Of a stretch of DNA of 31,463 bases, positions 1-10,566 are shown piece by piece (within the stretch, counting starts at the first letter, position 1; each line of letters begins with the position of its first letter). The position numbers and the translations under genes were made by a program. A model generated the notes under the pieces. The model did no database searches, was not told the DNA's origin, and was given only the letters and a program-made list of their open reading frames with translations. Origin of the DNA: Saccoglossus kowalevskii (taxonomy: Eukaryota > Hemichordata > Enteropneusta > Harrimaniidae); contig NW_003136331.1 of the NCBI RefSeq assembly GCF_000003605.2, forward strand, positions 369,919-401,381. Reading direction: 5' to 3'.

Positions 1-1405
1 ATGTATTACCAGTGTGCCCTTTAAGCCAATTTGACACTGGGATTCCCTGTGATGGTGTATAACCAGTGTGCCCTCTAAGCCAATTTGACACTAGGATTCC
101 CTGTGATGGTGTATAACCAGTGAGCCCTCTGAGCCAATTTCACACACTGGGATTCCCTGTGATGGTGTATTACAAGTGTGCCCTCTAAGCCAATTTGACA
201 CTGGGATTCCCTGTGATGGTGTATTACCAGTGTGCCCCCAAGCCAATTTGACACTGGGATTCCCTGTGATGGTGTATAACCAGTGAGCCCTCTGAGCCAA
301 TTTGACACACTGGGATTCCCTGTGATGGTGTATAACCAGTGAGCCCTCTAAGCCAATTTGACACTGGGATTCCCTGTGATGGTGTATTACCAGTGAGCCC
401 TTTAAGCCAATATGACACTAGGATTCCCTGTGATGGTGTATTACCAGTGTGCCCTTTAAGCCAATTTGACACTGGGATTCCCTGTGATGGTGTATTACAA
501 GTGTGCCCTCTAAGCCAATCTGACACTGGGATTCCCTGTGATTGTGTATAACCAGTGAGCCCGATGAGCCAACTTGACACACTGGGATTCCCTGTGATTG
601 TGTATAACCAGTGAGCCCTCTAAGCCAATTTGACACTGGGATTCCCTGTGATGGTGTATTACCAGTGAGCCCTTTAAGCCAATTTGACACTAGGATTCCC
701 TGTGATGGTGTATTACCAGTGTGCCCTTTAAGCCAATTTGACACTGGGATTCCCTGTGATGGTGTATAACCAGTGTGCCCTCTAAGCCAATTTGACACTA
801 GGATTCCCTGTGATGGTGTATAACCAGTGAGCCCTCTAAGCCAATTTGACACTGGGATTCCCTGTGATGGTGTATACCAGTGTGCCCTCTAAGCCAATCT
901 GACACAGGGATTCCCTGTGATTGTGTATAACCAGTGAGCCCTCTGAGCCAATTTCACACACTGGGACTCCCTGTGATGGTGTATTACCAGTGTGCCCTCT
1001 AAACCAATCTGACAGTGGGATTCCCTGTGATGGTGTATAACCAGTGTGCCCTTTAAGCCAATCTGACACTTATGGCTTCCCTTTGATAGTGTATAACCAG
1101 TATGCCCTTTAAGCCAATTTGACACTGGGATTCCCTGTGATGGTGTATTACCAGTGAGCCCTCTAAGCCAATCCGACACACATGGCTTCCCTTTGATAGT
1201 GTATAACCAGTGAGCCCGCTGAGCCAACTTGACACACTGGGATTCTCTGTGATGGTGTATAACCAGTGAGCCCGCTGAGCCAATTTGACACAGGGATTCC
1301 CTGTGATTGTGTATAACCAGTGAGCCCTCAAAGCCAATTTGACAATGGGATTCCCTGTGATGGTGTATTACAAGTGTGCTCTCTGAGCCAATTTGATACG
1401 CTGGG
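1..1405. repeat. 54-bp minisatellite array, about 26 copies, truncated at window start
   Basis: Period measured from the recurring GATGGTGTAT: 51, 105, 161, 215, 268 and so on, i.e. 53-56 bp, mostly 54. The unit carries the invariant blocks GTGCCCTCTAAGCCAATTTG and GGGATTCCCTGTGATGGTGT. Variants include a +2 form with CACACACTGG, GTGAGCCC against GTGTGCCC, TTACAAG against TTACCAG, and two units (about 1065 and 1180) with ATGGCTTCCCTTTGATAG. The array ends at TTGATACGCTGGG near 1405, where unique sequence begins. Because 54 is 18 codons, several frames stay open for long stretches; these are not genes. Confidence 0.97.
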
Positions 1406-2441
1406 AAAAAGAGGGGTACAAAAAACAACTTTCTATTTATGCATTGAAGTATGCATTTCCCTAACTTTAGATAGATCCAAGTTAATTCTGTGCAATATTT
1501 GACTTAGCTGTACTACAGTGATTGAAGTCACTTATACTTACTATTCTAAATATTAACTCTCCAGCACTGAGAGTGATCGCATGATTAATGAGAATGGATA
1601 AAGCAGAACCTTAATCTTAACTGAACCATTTGAGCCACTTTTACACACTACATTGTAATGAAAACAGGGTACCCACTATTATCTTGTGCTCAGAATGCAA
1701 TTAAACTTACCTTTCAGATGTTACAGTGCTGATGGTTTAATGAAAAGTTTGTAATTGTATTGGAATAAATTATGATTGGGATCAATCAAAAACAGAGCTA
1801 TAATGCAAGCTGACTTACGGGCTGGTCCAAGATTGGTAATAAGACATTCCAACTAGATCCACAGTTGACAAACACTAAAGTGTAATTTCACCACTCCAGT
1901 ATTAATACCTGGTGTAGTATTGGTTATATGGTTGGCACTTAACACTAACAGGTACACGAGTACACTGCAGCCAGCCAACTGCAACAAAAATAGGCAGTTT
2001 TTTAAACGTTATAAATCATTAGAATAGATAACCATAAGGTATTCAACCATTCCAAGAAGTACAAGACCCAGTGAAGATGCCTACTTTTTAGACATCTTAA
2101 TTACTTGTTGAATGTGTAAAATGAGAAACACCAGGCCCAGCAAGTATTTATTCAGTATGCTTTTCTTAGTGAAAGTAAAGGTGCAGAGAAAGAAATTATT
2201 TTATTATTTTTTTTCATCTGAAAAAGCCAGAAGTATTTAGTATTTAAATTGTTACTTATTATAAAACGTGATGAATTCATACAACTACTAATGTGCACTG
2301 AATGAGAAAAGAGAAGAAACTAACAGACCAATGCTTCACATATAATGCACAAGCAATTTTACCAAAACCAAGCTACCACCAATAGATTGATCAAGATCAA
2401 TTATTCATACATCTTAAATTTGTACAGTACATGTAGATATA
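1406..2441. other. AT-rich stretch with no recognised feature
   Basis: I see no gene, RNA or clear mobile element here. Two minus-strand GTAAGT motifs (plus 1706-1711 and 1813-1818) could be splice donors of the divergent transcript. The segment ending at 1819 can be read as WNVLLPILDQP after an AG, but nothing confirms it. A TACATGTA palindrome is at about 2427. Confidence 0.5.
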
Positions 2442-2443
2442 TA

Positions 2444-3205
2444 CCGAACTCTACCGCGTTAGCGCCCATGCCCGGTCAAGCGCCCCCCCCCACTTTTGCA
2501 CAATTTTTTTGTGAATGCGTCGACCACGGTAACCGTGCGTAAACTACGCTTCGACAATGACCTGTTAATAAAAGTAAAATGCAGTAAATATTTCATGTCG
2601 TATTCAGTTTACCGATAAAAATGGCTAGTTACCATTTTTAACAAAAAAACATGTCGTTTATTTACTGAAATCAATTCCAACAGATTGTACTTGGACATCG
2701 ACAACTTACTTCCGCAAAGCGTTAGAATTGAGTCTGTAGCACACAGCATTTTGATTGGATAACAGACTTGACCCATTAGGTCAAAGGACGTTAATGCAGG
2801 TCAAATGCAAATACATCATAGCGGAAAGTGCTTTTTATCGAGAGTTTGCGTACGATCCGATACATTCGTCAGTGGCGATATTGATAAAGATTTTTCCAAC
2901 AGACTCAAATATCTTTAATCTCGTAAATTCGTGTGGTATGTAATTAATATTGTAATAAAATGTGCATATTTGATCATTTTTGTTTCTTCATTGTAAGAGT
3001 CAATGACGACCCACCTAATTTCGTAATTTTATTTTCCCTCAAATTTTCAAAGACGTAATACCCACCCACCCCAAATTTGTCACACTGAATTAAAATTGTC
3101 ATTTGCACTTATTTCCGAGGGGGCTGGTCGGGTAAGCACCCACCCCCTAAAAAAATCCTGATTTTATGAGTTGAGGGTCCTGGACACTAACGCAATCGAG
3201 TACGG
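2444..3205. mobile_element. non-autonomous DNA element A (TA-flanked, 762 bp)
   Basis: The terminal inverted repeats are TACCGAACTCTACCGCGTTA at 2442 onward and the reverse of CTAACGCAATCGAGTACGGT ending at 3207: 17 of 21 match including the TA. TA lies at both outer ends, as with Tc1/mariner-like insertions. There is no transposase reading frame. The body is CpG-richer than its surroundings and holds repeated modules (GGTCAAGCGCCC near 2474, GGTAAGCACCC near 3131). A degraded relative is at 17813-18075. The 762-bp span could include a later insertion. Confidence 0.55.
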
Positions 3206-5449
3206 TAATTGAAAACAAATACACAATAAATAAATGTGTGTATGTATATATATATATATATATATCTAATTCAGTACTCTCAACCTTGCATGTAAATGAT
3301 GATGGCTACATCCCCAATTACCCCCCCCCCCCCCTATGGTGAGTAGTCATGTGTTAATTTGATTTGAATAGACTGATTAATTTCAATTCAAACATGCAAA
3401 CATTCAAGTCTTGCAGCTAAATTCAAACAGTTTGATGACCGAGTCAAATATCACTTTAACATCAAATCTGCTAAAATGACCAGTGATTTTTTTTACAGTA
3501 CCTTTAATTAATTTAAGGCAAATTGAAAGCAATTTTCAGTAAAGAGGAATAAGTGATAATCAGACAACTACGACATCACGATAATGTCATGAAAGAAAAA
3601 AAAGAACTTATAAATTTAAATAGTAACCAATCACATGGAAGGACATTACAAATAGTGAATCCATAAATTCAGTTGGATTAATAGAATTACTTCAGAAAGA
3701 TATTTACAAACAAAATTAGTGATGTTACTATGAGAGAAGACTGTTTAAAAAAAAGGATTTCCAGCTGCCTCATAACAAAGAAACACTTTTTTTTATTATA
3801 CATGTTTTTATAAATTGTCTTTTTCCTTTCTTTCTTAACTGTTATATATTTTATTAGTTTTAGTTATATTTGTAACTTTGTTTTTGTTTTTTTGTCTGCC
3901 ATTTTATATATATATTACCTTTATTGTATTGATCAATACCACATTGTGGATATGATTTCAATGAGGTTATTATTATCATATAAAAATAAATGTGATACAT
4001 GTACGACCCATGACATGCGATGAAACCAAAACTAGATCTGATAGCTTTATTTTGAGGTCAGTCAGTATAAGTTTACACTTTATAAACTAGGTTGAAGGTA
4101 ACCAGTACATCCAGGCCATGCTTTTTTAAAATAGCCTGGAAGATGATATGACTGATATCACTATTATGAATAGGGATAGTGATCACTTGCTTTAGAAAAT
4201 GAGGTCAGGTTTGACCAAACAGGTATCAATCACACGTTTATTTTGTAGTGCAACAGTGTTCTGACAAAAATTTATTGATCAGAACTGAAGCCATATATGA
4301 AGCATTTTATACTCTTCTTTCTTGTATTTGAGGGATCAACTGTTGAATTAACCCCTTCTGGTTTGAAAACATTCATGGGAATTGGAATCACGGCATGAAA
4401 AGCCACCAAAGTCATTGGACAAAATGCTATAGAATGAATTCACTCAATACAATGAATGCATATCATCGCTTGGAGGCCACACAAATTGTATTCCATATGT
4501 TAAGAGCAGGATATAGCACTATAGTTTCAAAGTGTCACAGTACTGACTCCTAATTACAATGCACATGACAACACACCAAATAAGTAGTTTCATTCACTTC
4601 AAAACTAATTTTTAAACCAAGCAATTTCCACAAAATATAGGAATCAAGATGAATTGAAGCCAAATGGATCAATGATGACAATACATAATGTTAATCTATT
4701 GTTGGAACTCATTCATATTATAACCTTAAATCCTACATTATATATTGTACAAAAGAGATCACAACTATAGTAATACTGACTTGAAAACAGAAATAAAATA
4801 CCTCTTAAAACAGAACAATTTCCTACATGCACGTCTCTTAGATATTCAGTTTAGAAAGGTTTTATACTCCCACACAAACTGATGCACTCATCCTCCTCAG
4901 AATCAACCAAGAAATGACATGTACTATGACTCATGTTTAATAGGCGAGGTCTTACTCAACATAGTCTAGTATTCGGATTAGTGTTGCTGTGTAACTAATA
5001 CAGCTGTCTTAGTGTTTAAATAATTGATTTGTGAAATCTTGCCCAAGTGGTAATAAAAAAAAAGGTGAAATAATATACATTGAAAGCATTTTGTGAATAA
5101 AGAGAAATAGACAAAACCTTGCACAGACCTCCAGACAGTGTCATAGTCTATACATTATTCAGGGTGTCATTCAAGAATTGAAAATCTACATACATGTTCA
5201 CAATGATCTAAAATTGGAATGTGAATATCAAAAATAACCACACTTTGGCACTATAATATAATAATTATTAGATAATAAATATTTGAAGTGCGATGAGATC
5301 TGCCATCCATAAAGGATGGGAATAATTTACAAACAACTGAAAAAGATGCTTGTTTAATTTAAAGACGCATGGGTAAGAGTGCAGATGACCCTAAGGTGTG
5401 GTGAAGTCAGCCACATTGTCCTGAATATACATAGATAAAAGGATCATAC
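3206..5449. other. AT-rich non-coding stretch with simple repeats
   Basis: Contains (TA)n at about 3245-3265, a 14-base C run at 3321-3334, and a short hairpin CCAGGC/GCCTGG around 4111-4139. CCATCC/GGATGG forms a six-base stem at about 5303-5319. No supported exon is seen. If the minus-strand gene is real, this would be its intron and possibly further exons. Confidence 0.45.
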
Positions 5450-5503
5450 CTGTCTGTAAGACTGCTTTCTGAATGTGAGTGCGATGATGCCATGGTGTCA
5501 AGA
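5450..5503 (-). CDS. putative second exon, with start codon, of a minus-strand gene
   Basis: On the minus strand a long pyrimidine run followed by GTGCTCCACAG (acceptor AG at plus 5504-5505) precedes TCTTGACACCATGG. The ATG at 5493-5491 has a very good context (ACCATGG) and opens MASSHSHSESSLTD plus two bases. It is followed by GTATGA (plus 5449-5444) as donor, phase 2. The acceptor is the best polypyrimidine tract I found on this strand. The Ser/His-rich N-terminus is not recognised. A TATA-like TTTTTATAAAG (minus, plus 5572-5582) and CCAAT (plus 5615-5619) lie upstream, so this could instead be a first exon with its own promoter. I could not establish later exons. It may be untranslated or spurious. 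Confidence 0.35.
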
Positions 5504-5505
5504 CT

Positions 5506-8500
5506 GTGGAGCACAAGGAAGGAAAGGAGAAAAAGGGAAGACAGCTTCGGGAAGAGAAATGATTATTCAGGCTTTATAAAAATGATGTCATCACGGTGAG
5601 GTTGAGTGAATGTGATTGGTGAAGAAAAATGTATTAGCTAAGCAATGCTACGGTTCAGACATGATTGTTTGTAAATTGGTTACTATGGCATGACTGATTT
5701 CATTTATACTGGAGAACAAATAATAAATGAATAGAAGAAATTTAATAATCATTACGATATGATTACCACATCCAAAGAAATGTATTGAGTAAAATAGCAT
5801 TTATATATCTAATCAAAGTAATTTTAAATTATATAAGTGAAACGGATAAAGTATATGTAGGGAAATCATACGATTGATAGAAAGATTCACACGTGATATC
5901 ATTACATCAAAGAAATAATTTTTTCGGGTAAAACATGGCTAATTTGCATAAAAATAAAAATTTACCAAGTTGTAAAAAATAAGTTTGAGTTCCACCAAAA
6001 ATATCAATATGGTTGTAGGAAACAATTATTTGTTAGGTTTATTGGTGTTGATGGAGTAACATGTCATATTTGATAGTAAGTATTTCTGCAAAAATCCATG
6101 CAAGTCAGAACCTGTTTTAAAAGTATTACCGGTAATGAAATTTGAACAAAATTTCAAATAACATTCAGACACACTGAAAATTAATTTTAAGAACCAATCA
6201 AGCCTACAAGATCAATTTTTTGAATTTTCTGTTTTTAGGCAACAAGAAATTGAAAACAAGTTATTTGACCAAGAAACATAATCATAAAAGACCGTGACAA
6301 AACCAAGAACATTAATTTCATTTTGTATGAGTTCGTAACTAAAAATATCCATTGTTTGATGATTGAATGAGTAACTTTATGAACAGTGTTGTGTGGTCTC
6401 AATCATGTGACATGTCTACTTAGCACAAAAGTATCTGGTTTTACACCTAAATGAGGGATGGCAGACACGTTCATGATACTGTCAGGATCCTTCAAGAATT
6501 CAAACAACTGAATACCATACTAAGCATTTTAAGACTGTTAATAATACAAACTTATCAGTGTTTTCTTAGCCTTATTTTTCCCACAAAAATTTTTCAATGA
6601 GGCGGGGCTCAAGTTGCTCACTACAATTGGAAAATCTGAGAAATATTCCTTTCCATTTCCTAGATTTTGTATGGAATCTTATTTCCCAAATTTGGTTTGG
6701 GGAGGTCGGACTAATATGGGATGACTGAGTAACATTCATTCATCAATTTAGTTATTTATCTATTTTTTTCAGTTATCCAGTTATTTATTTATCTATTCAT
6801 TCAGTTATTTACTATTTGATCAAATAATTGATAGGATATTTCAGTTTGTTATTTTACTTATTTAATTATATTTCATTATATTTCTTTGTCATGCAGACAC
6901 TTTCTGTGTATAAAGCTAGGCGGTGACATGGACTAGTTCAATACCAAAATATTTCCGTGTCCCTCACCAGTTGTATTGCTGCAAAACTATATTTCACATC
7001 TCGCACAAAAACATGCATTTGACTACTCATAATACTTCATATAAGTATTTCTATACATTAGTATTTATTTAATTTCCTTATGTTACTGGTGAAATAAAAT
7101 TTCAATTTTACCATGGTCAATGCAATAGATAGCCCAGAAACCTGATTGTTTTGCTTGCCAAAGAGCCATCTTGCACATTCAACTTTTTCATTTCAATTAT
7201 TTTCCATGTACAAATACTACTACATGTATGTGCTTCTTCAGAGCACATTAGCACATTTAGTACATGTACACATGTATGCCAGAGCTTCTTTATTTTTTAA
7301 ACATAACTTTCATTAATCACCAATAAGTTTGGGAGCAACAGATTCATAATTTTATAGAATTTTAGGATGACAGAAATAAATCAACAATTGAAGAATGATT
7401 CCCAGCAACCGTGTTAGGCATTACAACTACGATCAGGTCTCAGATCAATTGTAATGGCAAGAATTTCAAATTAAACTGTTAAAAGTTTACAGGGCAGAGA
7501 AAAATAACTGACATGCTATGTGGTAATTATCATTAAACATAGTACCAGTACGTCTGAAAGTTGTGATTATTTGATATCTGTACAATTTTGTTTATAGCTC
7601 CAATGCATCACAAAGCTTCCTTCCAACAACTATCTTCGGTTGAAATTTCCAATGAAAGTAGAAATTACATTGTTTAATTTGCAATTGTAATATTTCGATC
7701 GTATTTGTTTTAGGTAAAATTGTAGTAACTATGATAACACAAAGTCATACACATTTGATGAAGATGGTACAAATGGGAACTTGTTATTGTGGTTGATTTG
7801 ATAAAGGTGTACTGTCACAAATCAAGAAAATCTATAATAAATAATAAAAAAAAATTATTGTAGAGTACATAGAATAGTAGCCCGACATGTAGGCCCTCGC
7901 CGACCGAATGGCATCAAACCTCACTAAAGCCAGAAAGGTGTACGTCTCGTCAGCAAGATCAATACAGTGAATTCGCAAAGTTCACACCTTGGTACAGACA
8001 AAAAATGTTTCGAGTTTGTTCGATTTGGAGCACCACGGAGGGCGCAACAAGCCCGACTCGTCACACTAATGGAATAGTGGCAAAATATGTTATGAAGGAT
8101 TCTCTGTTAATTAAACAATAACAAATGAACTGTGTAAAATATCCCTAGCTGTATGGAAAGTGATAATTGCAATGACCGTAAACAGTCATGTATTACCTCA
8201 AAGGGTTACAAATTGTCGCAAGATAACATTATGATTAAGCGCTCCTAACAGCAGATAGAATGTAGTCTGAATAAGGTAGGTCTAAAGGCCACCAGCCATG
8301 ATGGAAAGCAACTTTATTGATTTCACATACATACCATACTATTCATGTCTTGTTTGGTAAATAATTTTATTGAAACAATACAATAAATGTTAAATACAAT
8401 CACCGTAGACAAACTCTGATGTCTTTCATTTGTTCCATGTTTACAGCACATGTAATTGTTGTTTCAAACAAAGTCACTCCCACCCTGAATAAATTGACTC

Positions 8501-9861
8501 CCTCTGAAAACAGACCATAGATCTTTCGTGCCAGTCATGGTCGATGTTCACAAGTTTGACTGTACTTATAATCAGTTTTGTGCGACTTGTGCAAAAAAAT
8601 TGATAGCAAACATGAAAATTGTAATGGTTTTGTGGTGTGCAACTTTAAGACGGGTAGTCACAGTGCCACTGCAAAATTATCATCACTCTCAAATTATGAA
8701 AATTTAATAGTTTACAATAGTTAATATGAAAACAAAAGATTTTGAAGAAGAAAACAATGCTATACTAACAAACTTGAATGTTTGGCTTAAAAACAATTAA
8801 AGGCCATGTGGGTCAACACATGGCATGACATTTGATCCCATTGTTTACATTAAGTCCATAATTTTTATATTTAAGGTGGATTTTTCATGGCAATTGTTTT
8901 TATGCAAATTTACCTTCAGGTTTATCTGATATGGGCCTTTTAGTCATATAAATTCACCAATCATAAATTTCACATTGCCATACAAAGTCAATATTTATCC
9001 AACTTTTTCTATTTATGGAACTTCATAAATCATAAAAAAGAATCACCCTGTCATTCAGTCTTCACCCAAATAAAAGCAGTTTCAGTTGGTTCCGAAGTAA
9101 CTCTCAGCAACTTACTTGTTATTGCATTGATGACAAATATGTGAAAATCAACAATGAGATGAACATGAATAGATAGGAAGTTGAATAGCCTTGTGAATAT
9201 TTTGTTTGTAAAATTGACCAACCCTATATTGAATGCAGTTTTAATGGCATAATGCGACTAATTTGACTAGTTCACAATAGATTCACCTTATTAGAGGTCA
9301 CGGCTCACTGTCAGTCGGAGTCAATACGGCAAATGGATACACATTGTACCGACTGTCAGGTGGATATCTACTTGAAAGTGTTTACAAAAACAAAGTCGAA
9401 ACTGTCTATAACGTATATCCTGAGCACAGTGTCACCATCCACCCGTCAGGCATACCTAGACTATGAGTATTTTTCTGGCTAATGACAGTCCAACAACCAC
9501 GTCGAAAATCTGTGGGTAACGATAGCGAAATAGCAAGCAATAGATACAATACTTTCAACGTCGGTGGGAAAAGTATCACTTTTAAAGTAACAGAAAAAAA
9601 TGCCAGCAGCTATTTTCACAAAATTCCAAAGTCAAAACATGACTTCCTCTGAACACATCCTTATCACAGTGCGACACAGAGTAAACGTGTGGAGGCGAAG
9701 TCCGGCACGCATGTCGGACATAAACCGGGACGTAAACCCTATCAAGTCGGATGAAAATTAGGACAAATTTCGATTGATCGATGATTGGAAACAAATAGTA
9801 ATTAAGGAAACATTGACTTGTACGCATTGACGTTTTACAAACTAAAAATAATTGCGAAAAT
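5506..9861. other. putative intron/intergenic stretch, no supported gene
   Basis: Mostly AT-rich single-copy-looking sequence. It includes tetranucleotide-like ATTT/ATCT low complexity at about 6740-6870, a CpG-richer patch at 7880-8060, and a second CpG-richer part from about 9290 onward leading into the divergent promoter. If exons at 9868 and 5503 belong to one minus-strand gene, this is its first intron. An 81-codon minus frame at 9582-9827 is not recognised. Confidence 0.45.
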
Positions 9862-9867
9862 ACTTAC

Positions 9868-9950
9868 GTTACTTTACAGTTTGTCCTACAGTCTGTCTGT
9901 TCGTCGGGGTTGAAGTTCAAATTTTTCAGCGGCAGATCAACGACTAATGC
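9868..9950 (-). other. putative non-coding first exon of a divergent minus-strand gene
   Basis: Reading the minus strand, sequence downstream of the NRF1/E-box/CCAAT cluster ends at a consensus donor GTAAGT (plus 9862-9867). The stretch has a short upstream ATG frame that meets TGA after five codons (MRISR), so it looks like 5' UTR. The start near 9950 is a guess. Pairing with the acceptor at 5504 is inference. Confidence 0.35.
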
Positions 9951-10379
9951 GCATGTGTATAAGTCATCGGATCTATCACGTGCCCTACGTTGACCAATCA
10001 TTTTATAGAAAACTATTTTAATTTATTTTTGAAAAATAATTAAAAACTCACGTTTCTTTCTTTTAGTGTAGTCAAACACGCTGATAAGAAAACAACAACT
10101 TTATATATGGATGTTTTTCATGAAGAAATCCTCCGACAATGACCTTGCAGTTCCGTTTTATTTCGATGGATTAAACTAAAAAAAGACTGGTGACTTGCCT
10201 TATACGCCGGGGTATCATTGTTATGAAAAAAATGTCATTTGATGTATTTTATTCGATATATCTCATAATATTTTTTTCTTTAAATATAGTATTGACATTA
10301 TCGAGAATGATATAGATTTATTGTCGATATGATAACTATATTTGATGATGTCCTCTATCTACGACCACCCCTAATAACA
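9869..10379. promoter_or_regulatory. putative divergent (head-to-head) promoter region
   Basis: A CpG-richer stretch between a minus-strand donor (9862-9867) and the PHACTR start. It contains an NRF1-half-site-like TGCGCATG (9948-9955), an E-box CACGTG (9977-9982) and CCAAT (9994-9998). On the minus strand, CTATAAAAT lies just upstream of the CCAAT. These sit where a minus-strand transcript ending its first exon at 9868 would start. The right-hand part (about 10020-10370) is AT-rich with no recognised site. Bidirectionality is inferred from motif placement only. Confidence 0.4.
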
Positions 10380-10454
10380 ATAATTCAGTCTAGCTAGAAC
10401 TATTGCTTCCGGGTTCCTGCGACCCTGAAAAAGGATATCCTTGGTTGGACTGTC
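10380..10454 (+). promoter_or_regulatory. PHACTR proximal promoter / 5' UTR
   Basis: Immediately upstream of the exon 1 ATG. GCTTCCGGG at 10405-10413 is an ETS-type site (reverse of CCGGAAGC) of the kind found at TATA-less, broad metazoan promoters. No TATA box is seen at a fitting distance. CpG is more frequent here than in the surrounding intron and flank. The transcription start is not determined. Confidence 0.45.
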
Positions 10455-10566
10455 ATGGCGAGTTCTGCAAGCAGTTCTCCTATCACAGATAAACGAGTCA
10501 CTCAGAGAGATAGAAGCTCATCTGATCCGCCGACTTTAGTACCGAAAATTACTGACCCGAATGCTG
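10455..10566 (+). CDS. PHACTR: PHACTR coding exon 1 (upstream start)
   Basis: The ATG at 10455 opens 37 codons plus one base ([15 protein letters not shown], then [16 protein letters not shown]). The exon ends at a strong donor, G|GTAAGT, at 10567, in phase 1. The first base of exon 2 completes codon 38 as Ala. The RDRSSSDPP stretch resembles the basic RS.SD.P segment near the N-terminus of vertebrate PHACTR1 and PHACTR3, which supports homology despite low complexity. The start has G at +4 (ATGG). An ETS-type CTTCCGG lies about 45 bp upstream and the region is CpG-richer than its surroundings, as expected of a first exon. Confidence 0.82.

Noticed and set aside
75-1428. Overlapping open frames on the minus strand (60-179 codons) with SNWLRGLTGYTPSQGIPV-type repeats
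   Set aside because: They are the 54-bp minisatellite read in frame, because the period is a multiple of three. Frames shift with 53- and 56-bp units and show no non-repeat coding sequence.
1706-1852. Possible minus-strand microexons before GTAAGT motifs (STVTSE; WNVLLPILDQP)
   Set aside because: Phases can be made to work but acceptors are weak and nothing links them to the exon at 5450.
4852-4955. Minus-strand frame containing VDSEEDECISLCGSIKPF before a stop
   Set aside because: It looked like an acidic C-terminal exon, but no acceptor with a pyrimidine tract fits the phase from the exon at 5450.
5572-5619. TATA-like and CCAAT motifs on the minus strand upstream of 5503
   Set aside because: Not called as a promoter because the strong acceptor at 5504 better explains the exon. 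AT-rich DNA gives TATAAA often.
9582-9827. 81-codon minus-strand frame
   Set aside because: Falls just downstream of the minus GTAAGT donor, so it would be intronic. No known domain.
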